Origin: Sipunculus nudus
Lineage: Eukaryota; Annelida; Sipuncula; Golfingiida; Sipunculidae
Length of the DNA stretch: 64,000 bases
Direction of reading: 5' to 3'
Assembly (NCBI GenBank): GCA_026874595.1
Contig: CM049306.1
Coordinates: 1,004,019-1,068,018, forward strand
The notes below the pieces were generated by a model. That model saw only the letters and a program-made list of their open reading frames with translations. It did not search any database and was not told the origin of the DNA. Positions 1-11,690 of the stretch are shown here, one piece after another. The first letter of the stretch is position 1, and the number at the start of each line of letters is the position of its first letter. Both the position numbers and the translations under genes were made by a program.

Positions 1-2273
1 ATGAAATATAACTGATATGATTATTAAAATAATATTAAAGAATATATTCATGAATGCATACATGAATACATTTTGAAAGTATTTGCACGAGTATTCATAT
101 ACTTTCATTTTTACCTGAATTCCCATTCTTTATGCAAGAAATTTTATAATGGAGTACATAATCATATTTGTATTTAAATACAATTACAAAGTATTTGCAC
201 CATGTCTGGTATTTATTCAGTTTTCACCAAACAATGATGTTGAGAATCCAGAATATACAAATTTCACACATTTAAATAATGATCATAAGTACCTGGTTTT
301 ATGGCTTTTATTTATATTAAAAAATAACTGTAAAAAATTCATTTTGGACTAATTTCACATCAATGTACACACTTGACACAGTAGGAATCTAGATTAATAT
401 TATCAACTGCGTCTTATTCTATCATTAATTTCCTTCATATAATCCTTAATGATTAGTAATGAATAATATGATTTACTTCTTTATCATTAAAAATGAACTG
501 AAAAATGCCATAGGTGACTGCATGGTGTTATTTGGAATATGTGACATTCTACCCATCGATACAAGATTCTTATATCATCAGTAACCGCAAGTTAATTTCC
601 TGTTATTATAAACTAACAAATTCCTTTTCTATTTTTCTTTAATTTGTTATTAAAAACCAATAAAAATTTATTAATTTATTGTTTATTGTTATGTTGTTGG
701 TTAAAACTACTAGATGAGTTGGGTTGAACACCTGGATCAACTGTGGCTGGCCATAAGCTGCCTGGATTCTCCCCTCAAGCGTGCATAATTTGATGAAAGG
801 TCAACAAGGTCAACATACAGGTGACTCAAGAGGGGCTGGAGAGAGCCAAAGTCTGACAGGGTCTCATAAAAAACATTAATAAAAGCTACAATATTTGGCA
901 AATTTCTTTCAGCTTTCTAAACTAAAAAGCTGAAATCCTTATGTGTGCATGATATGAAAATTATATCAACAGTGCTCACGGGAAACAAACGTGCCTTGGT
1001 CACAGTTGGGCAAAATTTAAGGTACTAATTTTATATTTATACTAATAACTTATAAAATTTGAAAAATTCAGAACTAATTTTGGGTATTCAATTGAATCTT
1101 GATTAAATAATGTTACATCCCTGACAAAAAAAATCTCTAGCTTCAGCAATGCCCTTGTTAAGGGAGTAAATATATTTCTTGATTTTTTACAAAGTGCATT
1201 ATGTTTGGGCCCATAACTTAAAAAAAATACACAATACTGACATCATTTCTGGCATGTGCATAGTGAATGTATAGAAAAATATGTATATTATATATGATTA
1301 AAGTCAGATCAGTGGTTTTGATATTAGGCAGTCTTAAAGTGTAACATTGGGTTTTTAATGGAAAAATGAAGTTTTTCATTGATATCTCGAAGGAATTAAG
1401 TCCTAGTGACCAAATTCTTGGCATGGTAGGGGATTTTGGAGAAATCTAACTGTATGCCAAATTTAAGGAACTTAGAGCTGAAGCTGGGGAGCTGAGCTCT
1501 AGCAAACTGCATAACACTAGCAATATGTGACATAGTGCTTGAAAACTTGAATAAAATCTACAGTTTTTGATCAACTGGTTTTAAATTTTTTGTGTTAACA
1601 GTTGAAATGCTAACAAAAACATGCTGTGAAAATTAAATCCACAGCAGTTACAGCAAAAAAACGTGCCATGGTCAAAGTTGGGCAAAATTTAAGGTACCAA
1701 TTTTTTATTTTTGCTAATATTTTTAAAAATTTAAAAGATTTTGATCTAATTTTGGGTATACAATTTAATTTTGATTAATAAAAGTAATATTACTGGAAAA
1801 AAAGTGCTTAGCTTTAACAAGTTTTGTGTTAAGTGATAAAATTTCTTTCCTGATTATTTACAAAATGCATTATGTTTGGGCCCATAACTTTTTTAAATTA
1901 AATAATACAGACCTAATTTCTGGCATGTACATAGGAATTATATAGAGGATTATTTATAGGAAATATGAGGAAAAACAGATGAGTGGTTTTGATATTAGGC
2001 AGTCCTAAAGTATGAAAATAGGTTTTTAATAAAAAATTGAGGTTTTTCCTTAATTTCTCAAAGGAATGAAGTCGCAAAGACCCAGTTTTCGGCTTGGTAG
2101 GAGATCTTGGGGACATCTAACATTATGCTGAATTTTGGATTCCTAGGTCTTACGGTTTCAAAACGTGCCACATCGACGGACGGACGGACGGACGGACGGA
2201 CGGACAGACGGACGGACGACGGACAATGGACCACGACTATAGCTCAGATGACTTATAGTCAGCTGAGCTAAAA
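1..2273 (-). mobile_element. E element, cut by the window edge
   Basis: Non-autonomous HINE-like element. Bases 1-720 match 7080-7780, inside the E copy starting at 6721, so its left end lies outside the window. The body has two core units about 672 bp apart, each starting near GTGCC(T/A)TGGTCA (about 991 and 1663) and containing TTATGTTTGGGCCCATAACTT and GTGGTTTTGATATTAGGCAG. The right end carries an (ACGG)n tract at 2175-2222, then the hairpin at 2240-2270 and AAAA. No transposase-like ORF is present. Confidence 0.85.
2175..2270 (-). repeat. (ACGG)n tract plus right-end hairpin of E
   Basis: About twelve GACG/GACA tetramers at 2175-2222 precede a stem-loop at 2240-2270. Its arms are TAGCTCAGATGAC and GTCAGCTGAGCTA, 13 bp with one mismatch, and the loop is TTATA. 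The same tract-then-hairpin pair ends other C, E and I copies near 14064-14094, 15561-15591, 21671-21702, 22874-22904, 25126-25156, 44104-44134, 45840-45874 and 51479-51509. Confidence 0.9.
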
Positions 2274-2335
2274 ATGCTATATTACCACAACATTGCATCT
2301 TCTTGATTACTCCTTGAACTACTATTTTAAGAAAA
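2271..2335 (-). mobile_element. F element tail fragment
   Basis: Matches the tails at 4532-4597 and 19185-19242 (CACAACATTGCATCTTC then TGGATTAC and a CCTTAAATTA-like stretch). It lies between the E end and the next F start, so E probably inserted into, or next to, an older F copy. Confidence 0.7.
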
Positions 2336-4597
2336 ACAAGGGACCTATGGGTCACTGTGCTCAGCTGACGTTAACCTTGAAGGTAAAAATCTAAAATAAT
2401 ATCAAATGGAGATAAAGTGTATGAGGAAGAGGTAATAAAGGCCATGGTTGGTTTATATGATTGGTTTGTATTGATGAGCAAGAAATTGTTGCAAAAAATA
2501 TTTTGTGACCTGACCATGTGTTTCCTAATGTTGAAACTAAAGCATGTGAGCAGTTTGTGAACAAATGATCTGTACTATTACCATGATCATTAGTTGGTTT
2601 TTCGATTAACTGTTGACATTTCAGTAGTTTACACATTTGTTCAATTGAATCTTTTTTTTGTATAATATATATTATTAAATATATATGTATTTTTTTTATG
2701 AAATGTATACAGTTGAAATATAGCTAATTAACAACATAAAACAGGGCAAACAAAGCCTGATCTCAAATTCTGCTGAGGCAGGAAAATAATGAACAAATGT
2801 TTGTATTAAATCCTCATTTTTTTATCACATCAATTATTTTCTAGTTTAAGTTTATATTTCTATACATTTCCAATTTAACATATATATCTGAATATAAAAG
2901 TTGATTCATAATTCTTAATTGCATCATCATAAATCTCAATCTTGTCAGATAACACCACATCATGCATACAAATGTTTTTTTTATTTTTTACCACAAAAAT
3001 ATATCTTTTAAATCTGCAAAACAATAAATATCTAACTAGATGTGTCAGAACGACACGAATGCCCCCGCCTGGGGCAAATTAGAAACATTTGTTAAATTTT
3101 GAAAAAAATTTTAAGTTCAGGAGTCATATGGTCAAACGTAGGTCAACAAGGGCAAAATGCAAACTCGATCTGTTACAGGTCATTATCAAGCAACACACCA
3201 AAAATCATGCCAGTATCTGCAGGGACTGTGAAAAAAAGTCCATACATGTGCATTTTCAAGAAAAATTTCTGTCTTTCATGAAATTTTCTATGTTTAGGAG
3301 CCGTAAAACAATCAAAAGTAGGTCAACTGGGATGAAACGTGAACTCGATCTGTAACTGTCATTATCTGCCCACACATAAAAAATCAGGCTCGTATCTGCA
3401 GGCATTGCGAAAAAAAGTCCGTACATGTGCACTTTTTTATGAAATTTTCTATGTTAGAGCACCGTCAAACGGTCAAAAGTAGGTAAACTGGGACAAAACA
3501 TGAACTCGATCTGTAACTGGTCATTATCTGCCCACACACCAAAAATCAGGCCAATATCTGCAGGTATTGCAAAAAAAAGGTCAGTACATGTGTATATGTC
3601 ATGAAAATTTATATTTTTCATGAAATTTTCTATGTTCAGGAGCCATAAAACGGTCAAAAGTAAGTCAACTGGGACGAAACGCGAACTCGATCTGTAACTG
3701 GTCAATATCTGCCCACACACCAAAAATCAGGCCAATATTTGCAGGCATTGCAAAAAAAAAGTCCGTACATGTGTATTTGTCATGAAAATTTATATTTTTC
3801 ATGAAATTTTCTAAGTTAAGGAGCCATAAAATGGTTAAAAGTAGGTCAACTGGGAAGAAATGCGAACTCGATCTGTAACTGGTCATTATCTGCCCACACA
3901 CCAAAAATCAGGCCAATATCTGCAGGCATTGTGAAAAAAAGTCCGTACATATGTATTTGTCATGAAAATTAATATTTTTCATGAAATTTTCTTAGTTAAG
4001 GAGCTGTAAAATGGTCAAAAGTAGGTCAACTGGGACGAAACGCGTACTCAATCTGTAACTGGTCATTATCTGCCAACACACCAAAATTCAGGCCAATATC
4101 TGCAGGCATTGCGAAAAAAAGTCTGTACATGTGTATTTGTCATGAAAATTTCTTTTTTTCATGAAATTTTCTAGTTAAGGAGCCGTAAAACGGTCAAAAG
4201 TAGGTCAACTGGGACGAAACGCCAACTCGATCTGTAACTGGTCATTATCTGCCCACACACCAAAAATCAGGCCAATATCTGCAGGCATTGCGAAAAAAAG
4301 TCCGTACAACTGTTTTATTTCGGAAGGACTGAAGGACGGACATGGGTAAAACTATATGCCCCGGCCACTTTGTGGCGGGGGCATAAAGATAATTCTGGAT
4401 TTAGATTTCACAATTTTTAATTGTGTCTTTATTTATCCATAATATGCTTCATATTTTATAATAATTTAAGCATACTGATGGGTTCAATTATATTTGTTAA
4501 AATCACTTAAAAGAAATTTTGATTTCTTTAAAAATGTTACATTACACAACATTGCATCTTCTGGATTACACCTTAAATTATTTTTTCAAGGAAAGTT
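2336..4597 (-). mobile_element. F element, interrupted by an A element
   Basis: Left end ACAAGGGACCTATGGGTCA followed by the CTCAGCTGA arm. The body aligns with the second copy at 17768-19242 but lacks about 580 bp present there between 18160 and 18735. The A element at 3036-4384 splits it: AATAAATATCTA and AAAGATAATTCTGG on its two sides match the continuous AATAAATATATAAAAATAAC near 19010. I see no right-end hairpin in either F copy, and no coding potential. Confidence 0.75.
3036..4384 (-). mobile_element. A element with ~180-bp tandem units
   Basis: Left end CTAGATGTGTC, then a GTGTC/GACAC dyad and the arm ATGCCCCCGCC. The right end is a hairpin with arms ATGCCCCGGCCAC and GTGGCGGGGGCAT around TTT. 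Inside are about seven tandem units of 179-181 bp, marked by CCCACACACCAAAAATCAGG at 3531, 3712, 3893 and, slightly changed, 4073 and 4252. Each unit has an internal dyad around TTTTTCATGAAA. A short GGACTGAAGGACGGACA tract precedes the right hairpin. No ORF of note. Confidence 0.88.
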
Positions 4598-4657
4598 TTT
4601 GCATATCGGAGTGGAAACAGCATTACAATTAAGGAGATACAGTGAAAACAATTACAA

Positions 4658-6298
4658 CTAGAATACGGGTAGTCGACAAGCGACTACTTGTATCCGCCTA
4701 AATCAGAGTGGAACGGGTGAAGTGTTGCATATCAGCATGGATGTCTGCAGCCAAATTGTGTATGTAGGTTGCGCTACCTACCAAAAAATCCAGAAAGCCG
4801 TCCAAGTTGTATACATATGCAAAATTTAAGGCAGATAAGTCAAACCACTATATTGTATATGAGTGATTTTTGCCCTTGGCAGACAAACAGATGGACGCTG
4901 TGCAAAAAAGGGTTGCAGGTGGCGCCACCAGTTTAGCGTATGATAAAGAGCTTTGTGAGAACTATACACATGCAAAATTTTGGCCCAATTGGTCAAACGG
5001 TTCCCTAGATATGAGCTTGGATGTCTGCAGCGTAAACTTGATTGTAGGTGGCGCCACCTGTCATAAAATCAGAAAAGCTATCCAGGATGTATAAGCATGC
5101 AGAATTTCAGGTGAATTAGTCAAACCACTGCAGAGATATGAGTGATTTTAACCCAAGGCAGACGAACAGCTGGACACTGTGCAAACATGGTTGCAGGTGG
5201 TGCCACCATTTTTTGTGTATGTTATAAAGCTCTCCAAGGGCTACATTTGTGCAAAAAAATTTTCCTGATCAATCAAACGGTTCCTGAGATATGAGCTTGG
5301 ATGTCTGCAGCGTAAACATGAATGTAGGTGGCGCCACCTGTCATAAAATCAGAAAAGCTATCCAGGATGTATACGCATGCCAAATTTCAGGTGAATTAGT
5401 CAAGTCACTGCAGAGATATGAGTGATTTTAACCCAAGGCAGACAAACAGATGGACACTGTACAAACATGGTTGCAGGTAGCGGCACCATTTTTGGTGTAT
5501 GTTATAAAGCTCTCCAAGGGCTACATTTGTGCAAAAGAATTTTCCTGATCGGTCAAACGGTTCCCGAGATATGAGCTTGGATGTCTGCAGCGTAAACGTG
5601 AATGTAGGTGGCGCCACCTGTCATAAAATCAGATAAGCTATCCAGGATGTATACGCATGCCAAATTTCAGGTGAATTAGTCAAGTCACTGCAGAGATATG
5701 AGTGATTTTAACCCAAGGCAGACGAACAGATGGACACTGTGCAAACATGGTTGCAGGTGGCGCCACCATTTTTGGTGTATGTTATAAAGCTCTCCAAGGG
5801 CTACATTTGTGCAAAAGAATTTTCCTGATCGGTCAAACGGTTCCCGAGATATGAGCTTGGATGTCTGCAGCGTCAACGTGAATGTAGGTGGCGCCACCTG
5901 TCATAAAATCAGAAAAGCTATCCAGGATGTTTGCGCATGCCGAATTTCAGGTGAATTAGTCAAGTCACTGCAGAGATATGAGTGATTTTAACCCAAGGCA
6001 GACGAACAGATGGACACTGTGCAAACATGGTTGCAGGTGGCGCCACCATTTTTGGTGTATGTTATAAAGCTCTCCGAGGGCTACATTTGTGCAAAAAAAT
6101 TTTCCTGATCGGTCAAACGGTTCCCGAGATATGTGGGTTTATGTGTGGAAACAGACGCACAAACGGACGCAGAGCGCAGAGGAAAGGTCAGAGGTCAAAA
6201 CAAAATCGGGGCGCAGCAGTTCACATGTGACCCGAACATAATCCCGGGTTTCGGAAAATTCCGCCCAGCAGTTACGGAGGAGTTCTCCGGACACCTAC

Positions 6299-6335
<37 letters not shown>

Positions 6336-6382
6336 CCAGCTGAAAACATAGTATCCGCAAAACTCTGTTTTGGCGGATACAA
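4658..6382 (-). mobile_element. B element with four exact-period 280-bp core units
   Basis: Left end CTAGAATACGG, hairpin GTAGTCG/CGACTAC, then the arm GTATCCGCC. The right end hairpin is formed by GTATCCGCAAAAC and GTTTTGGCGGATAC, ending ACAA. The palindrome GGTGGCGCCACC sits at 5047, 5327, 5607 and 5887, exactly 280 bp apart, and again about 130-150 bp on in most units, so each unit is two diverged half-units. Each half-unit leads into a stretch like GTCAAACGGTTCCCGAGATA. The short open frames here are by-products of the repeat. Confidence 0.9.
6299..6334 (+). repeat. (GGC)n trinucleotide run in B
   Basis: About twelve uninterrupted GGC triplets just before the right end of the B element. 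Other B copies have a shorter, interrupted version here (GGCAGCGGCGGCGGCAGCGG near 56087), so this is a local expansion. Confidence 0.9.
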
Positions 6383-6720
6383 TTACTGCATAACACTTGG
6401 TGGGTTGGGTTTGCAGGGGGGGGGGGAGATTGGGGTGGTCATATGAGAATAACTGTACACCTGTCACAGCAGGGGATCTCCCCCAGTGACTGTAACAAAT
6501 CAGAAATCCTGGCATAGCTGACTTCCATTGACCTGGAGTGGGACCCTGCATCTGTAATCAAAGCAAGTGACTACAGAAACCATTTGAAAAGCTAAGAGAA
6601 AATGGCCCAGCTTAAATGAACCTCTGTAAATTATAGAATAATGGACATGAGCTAAAGCATATGGACTGTGTAATAAATGAAACCTTTGGCCTGAAACCAT
6701 TTAGTGATGCACTAAGGGAA

Positions 6721-8821
6721 ACAAGGGACCTATTGGTCACGGCGCTCAGCTGTTATATATGATAAAAAAATATGAAACAGAAATGAGGCACATGCTGGTT
6801 TTATGTGGTAATAAAAATAAGCTGTATTATGAGTTGTTGTTGTTTAGCTTATGAATGATTTTGATAGTACCTTTGGAGACAGGGAAGAGGATTGATTTCA
6901 TTTATTATATTAACAAACAGAGTGCTATTGTCACACAGATTTTGACTTGGCCATATAACTTATAAGCAGAACATATAATATAAGAGTTTAACTATTTATT
7001 AAAAAAAAAACCAAATATTGTCCCAAATATAATTTTTATTAATAATAATAAGAGAATCGTATGATTTTTTTTCAAATAAAATATAACTGAAATCATTATT
7101 AAAATAATATTAAAGAATATATTCATGAATGCATTCATGAATACATTTTGAAAGTATTTGCACTGGTATTCATATACTTTCATTTTTACCTGAATTCCCA
7201 TTCTTATGAAAGAAATTTTATGATGGAGTACATATTCATATTCGTATTTAAATACAATTGCAAAGTATTCGCACCATGTCTGGTATTTACTCAGTTTTCA
7301 CCAAACAATGATGTTGAGAATCCAGAATATAAAAAATTCACACATTTAAATAATAATCATAAGTACCTGGTTTAATGGCTTTTATTTATATTAAAAAAAA
7401 TAAATGTAATATATTCATTTTGGACTAATTTCACATCAATGTACACACTAGACACAGTAGGAATCTAGATTAATATTATCAACTGCATCTTCGTCTATCA
7501 TTAATTTCCTTCATATGATCTCTAATGATTAGTAATGAATAATATGATTTACTTTTTTATCATTAAAATTGAACTAAAAATACCATAGGTGACTGCATGG
7601 TGTTATTCGGAATACGTGACATTCTGTCCATCGATACAAGATTCTTATATCATCAGTAACTGCAAGTTAATTTCCTGTTATTATCAACTAACAAATTCCT
7701 TTTCTATTTTTCTTTAATTTGTTATTAAAAACAATTAAAAATTTATTAATTTGTTGTTTATTGTCATTTTGTTGGTTAAAACTACCAGATGAGTTGGGTT
7801 TGACACCCGGATCAACTGTGGCTGGCCATAAGCTGCCAGGCTGCCCCAGTTTAGGCCTCGCCTCAAGCATGCATAATTTGCTGAAAGTTCAACAAGGTCA
7901 ACATACAGGTGACTCAAGAGGGGCTAGAGAGGGCCAAGGTTTGACATGGTCTCATAAAAACATTAATAAAAGCTACAATTTTTGGCCAATTTCTTTCAGC
8001 TTTCTAAACTAAAAAGCTGAAATCCTTATGTGCGCATGATATGAAAACTATATCAACAGTGCTCACAGGAAACAAACGTGCCATGGTCAAAGTTGGGCAA
8101 AATTTAAGTTACTAATTTTATATTTATACTAATAACTTATAAAATTTGAAAAATTCAGAACTAATTTTGGGTATTCAATTGAATCTTGATTAAATAATGT
8201 TACATCCCTGACAAATATAAATCTCTAGCTTCAGCAATCCTCTTGTTAAGGGAGTAAATATATTTCTTGATATTTCACAAAGTGCATTATGTTTGGGCCC
8301 ATAACTTAAAACAATTACGCAATACTGACATCATTTCTGGCATGTGCATAGAGAATGCATAGAAAAATATGTATATTATATATGATTAAAGTCAGATCAG
8401 TGGTTTTGATATTAGGCAATCTTGAAGTGTAACAATGGGTTTTTAATTGAAAAATGAAGTTTTTCATTAATATCTCGAAGGTATTAAGTCCTAATGACCA
8501 AATTCTTGGCATGGTAGGGGATTTTTGAGACATCTAATTGTATGCCAAATTTTAAGAACTGAGAGCTGAAGCTGGGGAGCTGAGCTCTTGCAAACTGCAT
8601 GACACTAGCTTGATGTAAACAATATGTTACATGTTGCTTGAAACTTGAATAAAATCTACAGTTTTTGATCAACTGGTTTCAAATTTTTGGTGTTAACAGA
8701 CAAAATGCTAACAAAAACATGCTGTGAAAATTAAATCTACAGTACTTACAGGAAAAAAACGTGCCATGGTCAAAGTTGGGCAAAATTTAAGGTACCAATT
8801 TTTTATTTTTGTTAATATTTT
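6721..8821 (-). mobile_element. E element, right part missing
   Basis: Left end ACAAGGGACCTATTGGTCAC followed by CGCTCAGCTG. The body follows E1 through the second GTGCCATGGTCAAAGTTGGG and stops in TTGTTAATATTTTA, where the next left end (8822) begins. It supplies the left end that E1 lacks in this window. Confidence 0.85.
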
Positions 8822-10133
8822 AACAAGTGACCCATGGGTCATGACGCTCAGCTGCCAAGCATGGCCTGCGACATCATGGGCTGAGATTCACAACTTCCAG
8901 TCAAATTTTGAAGAACCAATTTGCCAATTTGTTGAAATTTTCTACGACAACAGAAATATATATCACCTATGTCTGGTTAAAACACAGTGAATTGATGGTC
9001 TGAGGAAAATGTATGATTGTTAAGGTATCCAGAACTGTTCCCATAGCTTACTTGATACATGTCAGTCTCAAAAGGAACACCACAAAGGGCAAATATAAGA
9101 TCAAAATATATAGCAAAAAATCAAGGAAATCCATGCAAGAATTATTGAGAAACAGGTGCTTCTGTATGAATTTTATTCAATACAAGCCAACTGTACTGCA
9201 CTTTCATATATGATGATAATATTTATTAAGAAATATTTGACCCAATCCTTTGCAAGATTAAATTAATATACGTCCGACTGCCTTCACTTTAACAGTTCTT
9301 GAGATAATATGATCATAAGGAATTTAAAGATGGTTGCCTGGTGGCCATTTTGGACTTCTGACAGGTCTGAAATCAGACAACAACCATTCTCTAAATCGGA
9401 CCAAAAATTGAAGGAAAATTACTGAACCTGCACTGAAAAAAGGATTTCTAAGGTGGCTAACTGGCAGACATAATGGATTTCTGACAAGTCTGACATTTAA
9501 TATCACACATCCTCCAATAAGAGACCAAACTTCGGGCAAATTCTCCAAATGATGTTACAGTAATGAATGTCCAAAACAATTCAAAAGGCATGTTCAGGCG
9601 CTCATATCAGATTTACAGATATGCAAATGTAAAAGTTTTGGTCCAATATTTTTTTATTTTTCACTCAGCAGGGTTGGTAAACTGCAAAACCTGAAAGAAA
9701 AGAAATGCAGAAAGCATGACTTAGAGTCTTGTAATAAAATAAAGCTATCCTTAATCAAGTACACATCCACATATTATGAGAACACACACTTGCTTTTATA
9801 TGTGGTGATTTATATAAAAATATTCAGATATCAAGGAAACTAAGTTTATTGCTATGATTCCATAAAATAAACTGCAAAATGTTCCCATCATCTTATAAAT
9901 CAGTAGCTAAACCTTAATACTATACTCTCATAGTGTTAATTCCTGGCTGAAGTATTCCAACAACAGTGTTTTTTTATGCAGTAACAAGGTACTTATCACT
10001 CAGCCTTATCACTTAATAGCCTGATACAAAAGGGAGTCATATGTCACCAGTGTCACTCACAATTACAGCCACTGGGTGAGATGTACCAGCTGGAGTGCAA
10101 GCTAATATATACAAGAAAAATAGAGATGGTCTA
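8822..10133 (-). other. mostly unique stretch headed by an orphan left end
   Basis: 8822-8857 is a perfect C/E-type left end (ACAAGTGACCCATGGGTCA, then CGCTCAGCTG), but the sequence after it matches no other element in the window. Two related segments occur near 9338-9372 (GGTGGCCATTTTGGACTTCT) and 9449-9490 (AATGGATTTCTGACAAGTCTG). No convincing exon, no right-end hairpin. Confidence 0.5.
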
Positions 10134-11164
10134 CAAAATAAGTTGACCTGACTTATGACCTTGGCCTTTTGCCCACATATCAACTGATGGGTAACTACTA
10201 ACCAATTACATCTGGCCGGGTGTAATTACTTGGCAACCAATGAGTGAATAACTTAGACCTGCAACCTTTAACCTCCTGACCAGCTGACCTCAAAATCAAT
10301 TAGTTATTTCTTCATGCAAAAAGACCCATAAATATAAAGTTTGAATCACATTGAGTGATGCATAGATGTGGCATATGTAAAAGACTGAAGGTTTGGGTTG
10401 AACAGTTTCACTTGAAATATGTTCACAAGCATTTAGAACAATACTGTGACCTTGACCTTTGACCTTTTGAACTCAACTTCAATAGGCTTCTTCCCCTATT
10501 GGTAGATAAGCCATATATGACAGATGGAAAGTATAGATTGAAAAGTTTGCCTGGAAATGACTCCACGCAAGAAGAGGGTGCTGTGAACTTGACCTTTGAC
10601 CTCAAAATCAATAGGGCTTTTCCCCTGTTGGCAGAGAAGCGATATCAGTGCTGAAAGGTTTGGAATGAAAGGTCTAGCTTGAAATGTGTCCACAACTTTT
10701 TCAAAGAAGTGGATCCTGTGACCCTGACCTTTGACCTTGTGACCTCAACATCTATAGGATTCTTCTCCCACTTAGTAGGTGAGCTATATGTGAAAGATCA
10801 AAGGATTGGGATGAAAATTTTGGCTTAAAATGCATCCACAGGCTTTTCAAAGAAGTTGGTTCTGTGACCTTGACCTTTGACCTTGTGGCCTCAAAATAAT
10901 TATGGTTCTTCCCCTGTTGGTAGGTGAGCTGTATGTGAAAGATGGAAGGTTTGGGATGAAAATTTTGGCTAAAAGAATTATTTCTGGGGGGTGCAAACAC
11001 ACCCCATAACTTCGAGAATATAGGTCGCAGTGACCTAATTTCAGGTTTGCAAGGAGATCTTTTTAGAACCTCTAAGACTGCATAGGGTTCATGGCCCTAG
11101 CCCCTACGGTTACGATTTGTGCCCTGCTAACGGACGGCCGGCTTATAGTCAGCTGAGCTAAAAA
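10134..11164 (-). mobile_element. I-type element with four ~140-bp units
   Basis: Tandem units about 135-146 bp apart each carry GTGACCTTGACCTTTGACC and GATGAAAAGTTTGGCTTGAA-like segments. The right part switches to a C-like core (CTGGGGGGTGCAAA, TTTCAGGTTTGC). It ends with a half hairpin CTTATAGTCAGCTGAGCTA whose left arm is lost. The left end was not found. Confidence 0.7.
10453..10883 (-). promoter_or_regulatory. four perfect DR1 nuclear-receptor-type motifs in an I element
   Basis: TGACCTTTGACCT occurs at 10453-10465, 10590-10602, 10725-10737 and 10871-10883. On the minus strand this is AGGTCAAAGGTCA, the direct repeat with one-base spacing bound by RXR heterodimers, HNF4 and COUP-TF in animals. 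Three of them are preceded by an overlapping TGACCT-like copy. Whether anything binds here is inference. Confidence 0.4.
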
Positions 11165-11310
11165 TGTATATTGGAGTGGAAACAGCATTTCATTTAAGGA
11201 AAGGGAGAGGGTTGATATGAGAATCACTGTACACCTGTCATAGCAGGGGATCTCTCCCAGTGTCCTGTTACAAATCAGGTACCCTGGTATAGCTGACCTC
11301 CAGTAACCTC
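11165..11310 (-). mobile_element. J fragment
   Basis: TTGGAGTGGAAACAGCATTT, then GAATCACTGTACACCTGTCA and GGGGATCTCTCCCAGTG match the J copy around 4605 and 6445. Unlike that copy it has no B insertion, so it shows J is older than that insertion. Confidence 0.65.
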
Positions 11311-11535
11311 CAGGTTGCAGGTGGCGCCACCATTTTTAGTGTATGTTATAAAGCTATCAAAGGGCTACATTTGTGCAAAATTTTTAGCATGATCGGTCAA
11401 ACGGTTCCCGAGATATGTGGGTTTATGTGTGGAAACAGACGCACAAATGGACACTGGGCAGCAAGGAAAGGTCAGAGGTCTACCAAAAATGAAGGCGCAG
11501 CGGTTCACATGTGACCTGATGATAAACCTGATTCG
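11311..11535 (-). mobile_element. B fragment starting at its palindrome
   Basis: Begins TTGCAGGTGGCGCCACCATT and runs through GGTCAAACGGTTCCCGAGAT and CAGAGGTCTACC, then ends before the right hairpin. The left break lies only a few bases from the GGTGGCGCCACC palindrome. Confidence 0.75.
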
Positions 11536-11690
11536 CTTAAAATGCAAACCAAGTTTTTTCAAACAGTTGAAAGATATAGTTCCAATAATCTGGGAATTCT
11601 GCATCTAAACATTGTTTCCAGACATCTAGACGCTGTGTCTAGACGTCTAGACACATTGTCTAGACACCCCCCCCCCCCCCCCCCCCGAGC
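11536..11690. other. palindrome cluster and C20 run
   Basis: An 18-bp perfect palindrome TGTCTAGACGTCTAGACA lies at 11636-11653. It sits within a short stretch rich in TCTAGAC or GTCTAGAC steps (11621-11666). A run of 20 C follows at 11667-11686. No other feature seen. Confidence 0.8.

Larger units (their letters stand above)
4598..6720 (-). mobile_element. J repeat, interrupted by a B element
   Basis: 4598-4657 (GGAGTGGAAACAGCATT) and 6383-6720 flank the B insertion. The left part matches 11170-11200, the middle (ACTGTACACCTGTCA, GGGGATCTC) matches 11225-11300, and the right part (AAATGGCCCAGCTTAAATGA) matches 49960-50090. I recognise no ends for J. It contains a G run at about 6415-6426. 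Confidence 0.65.
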
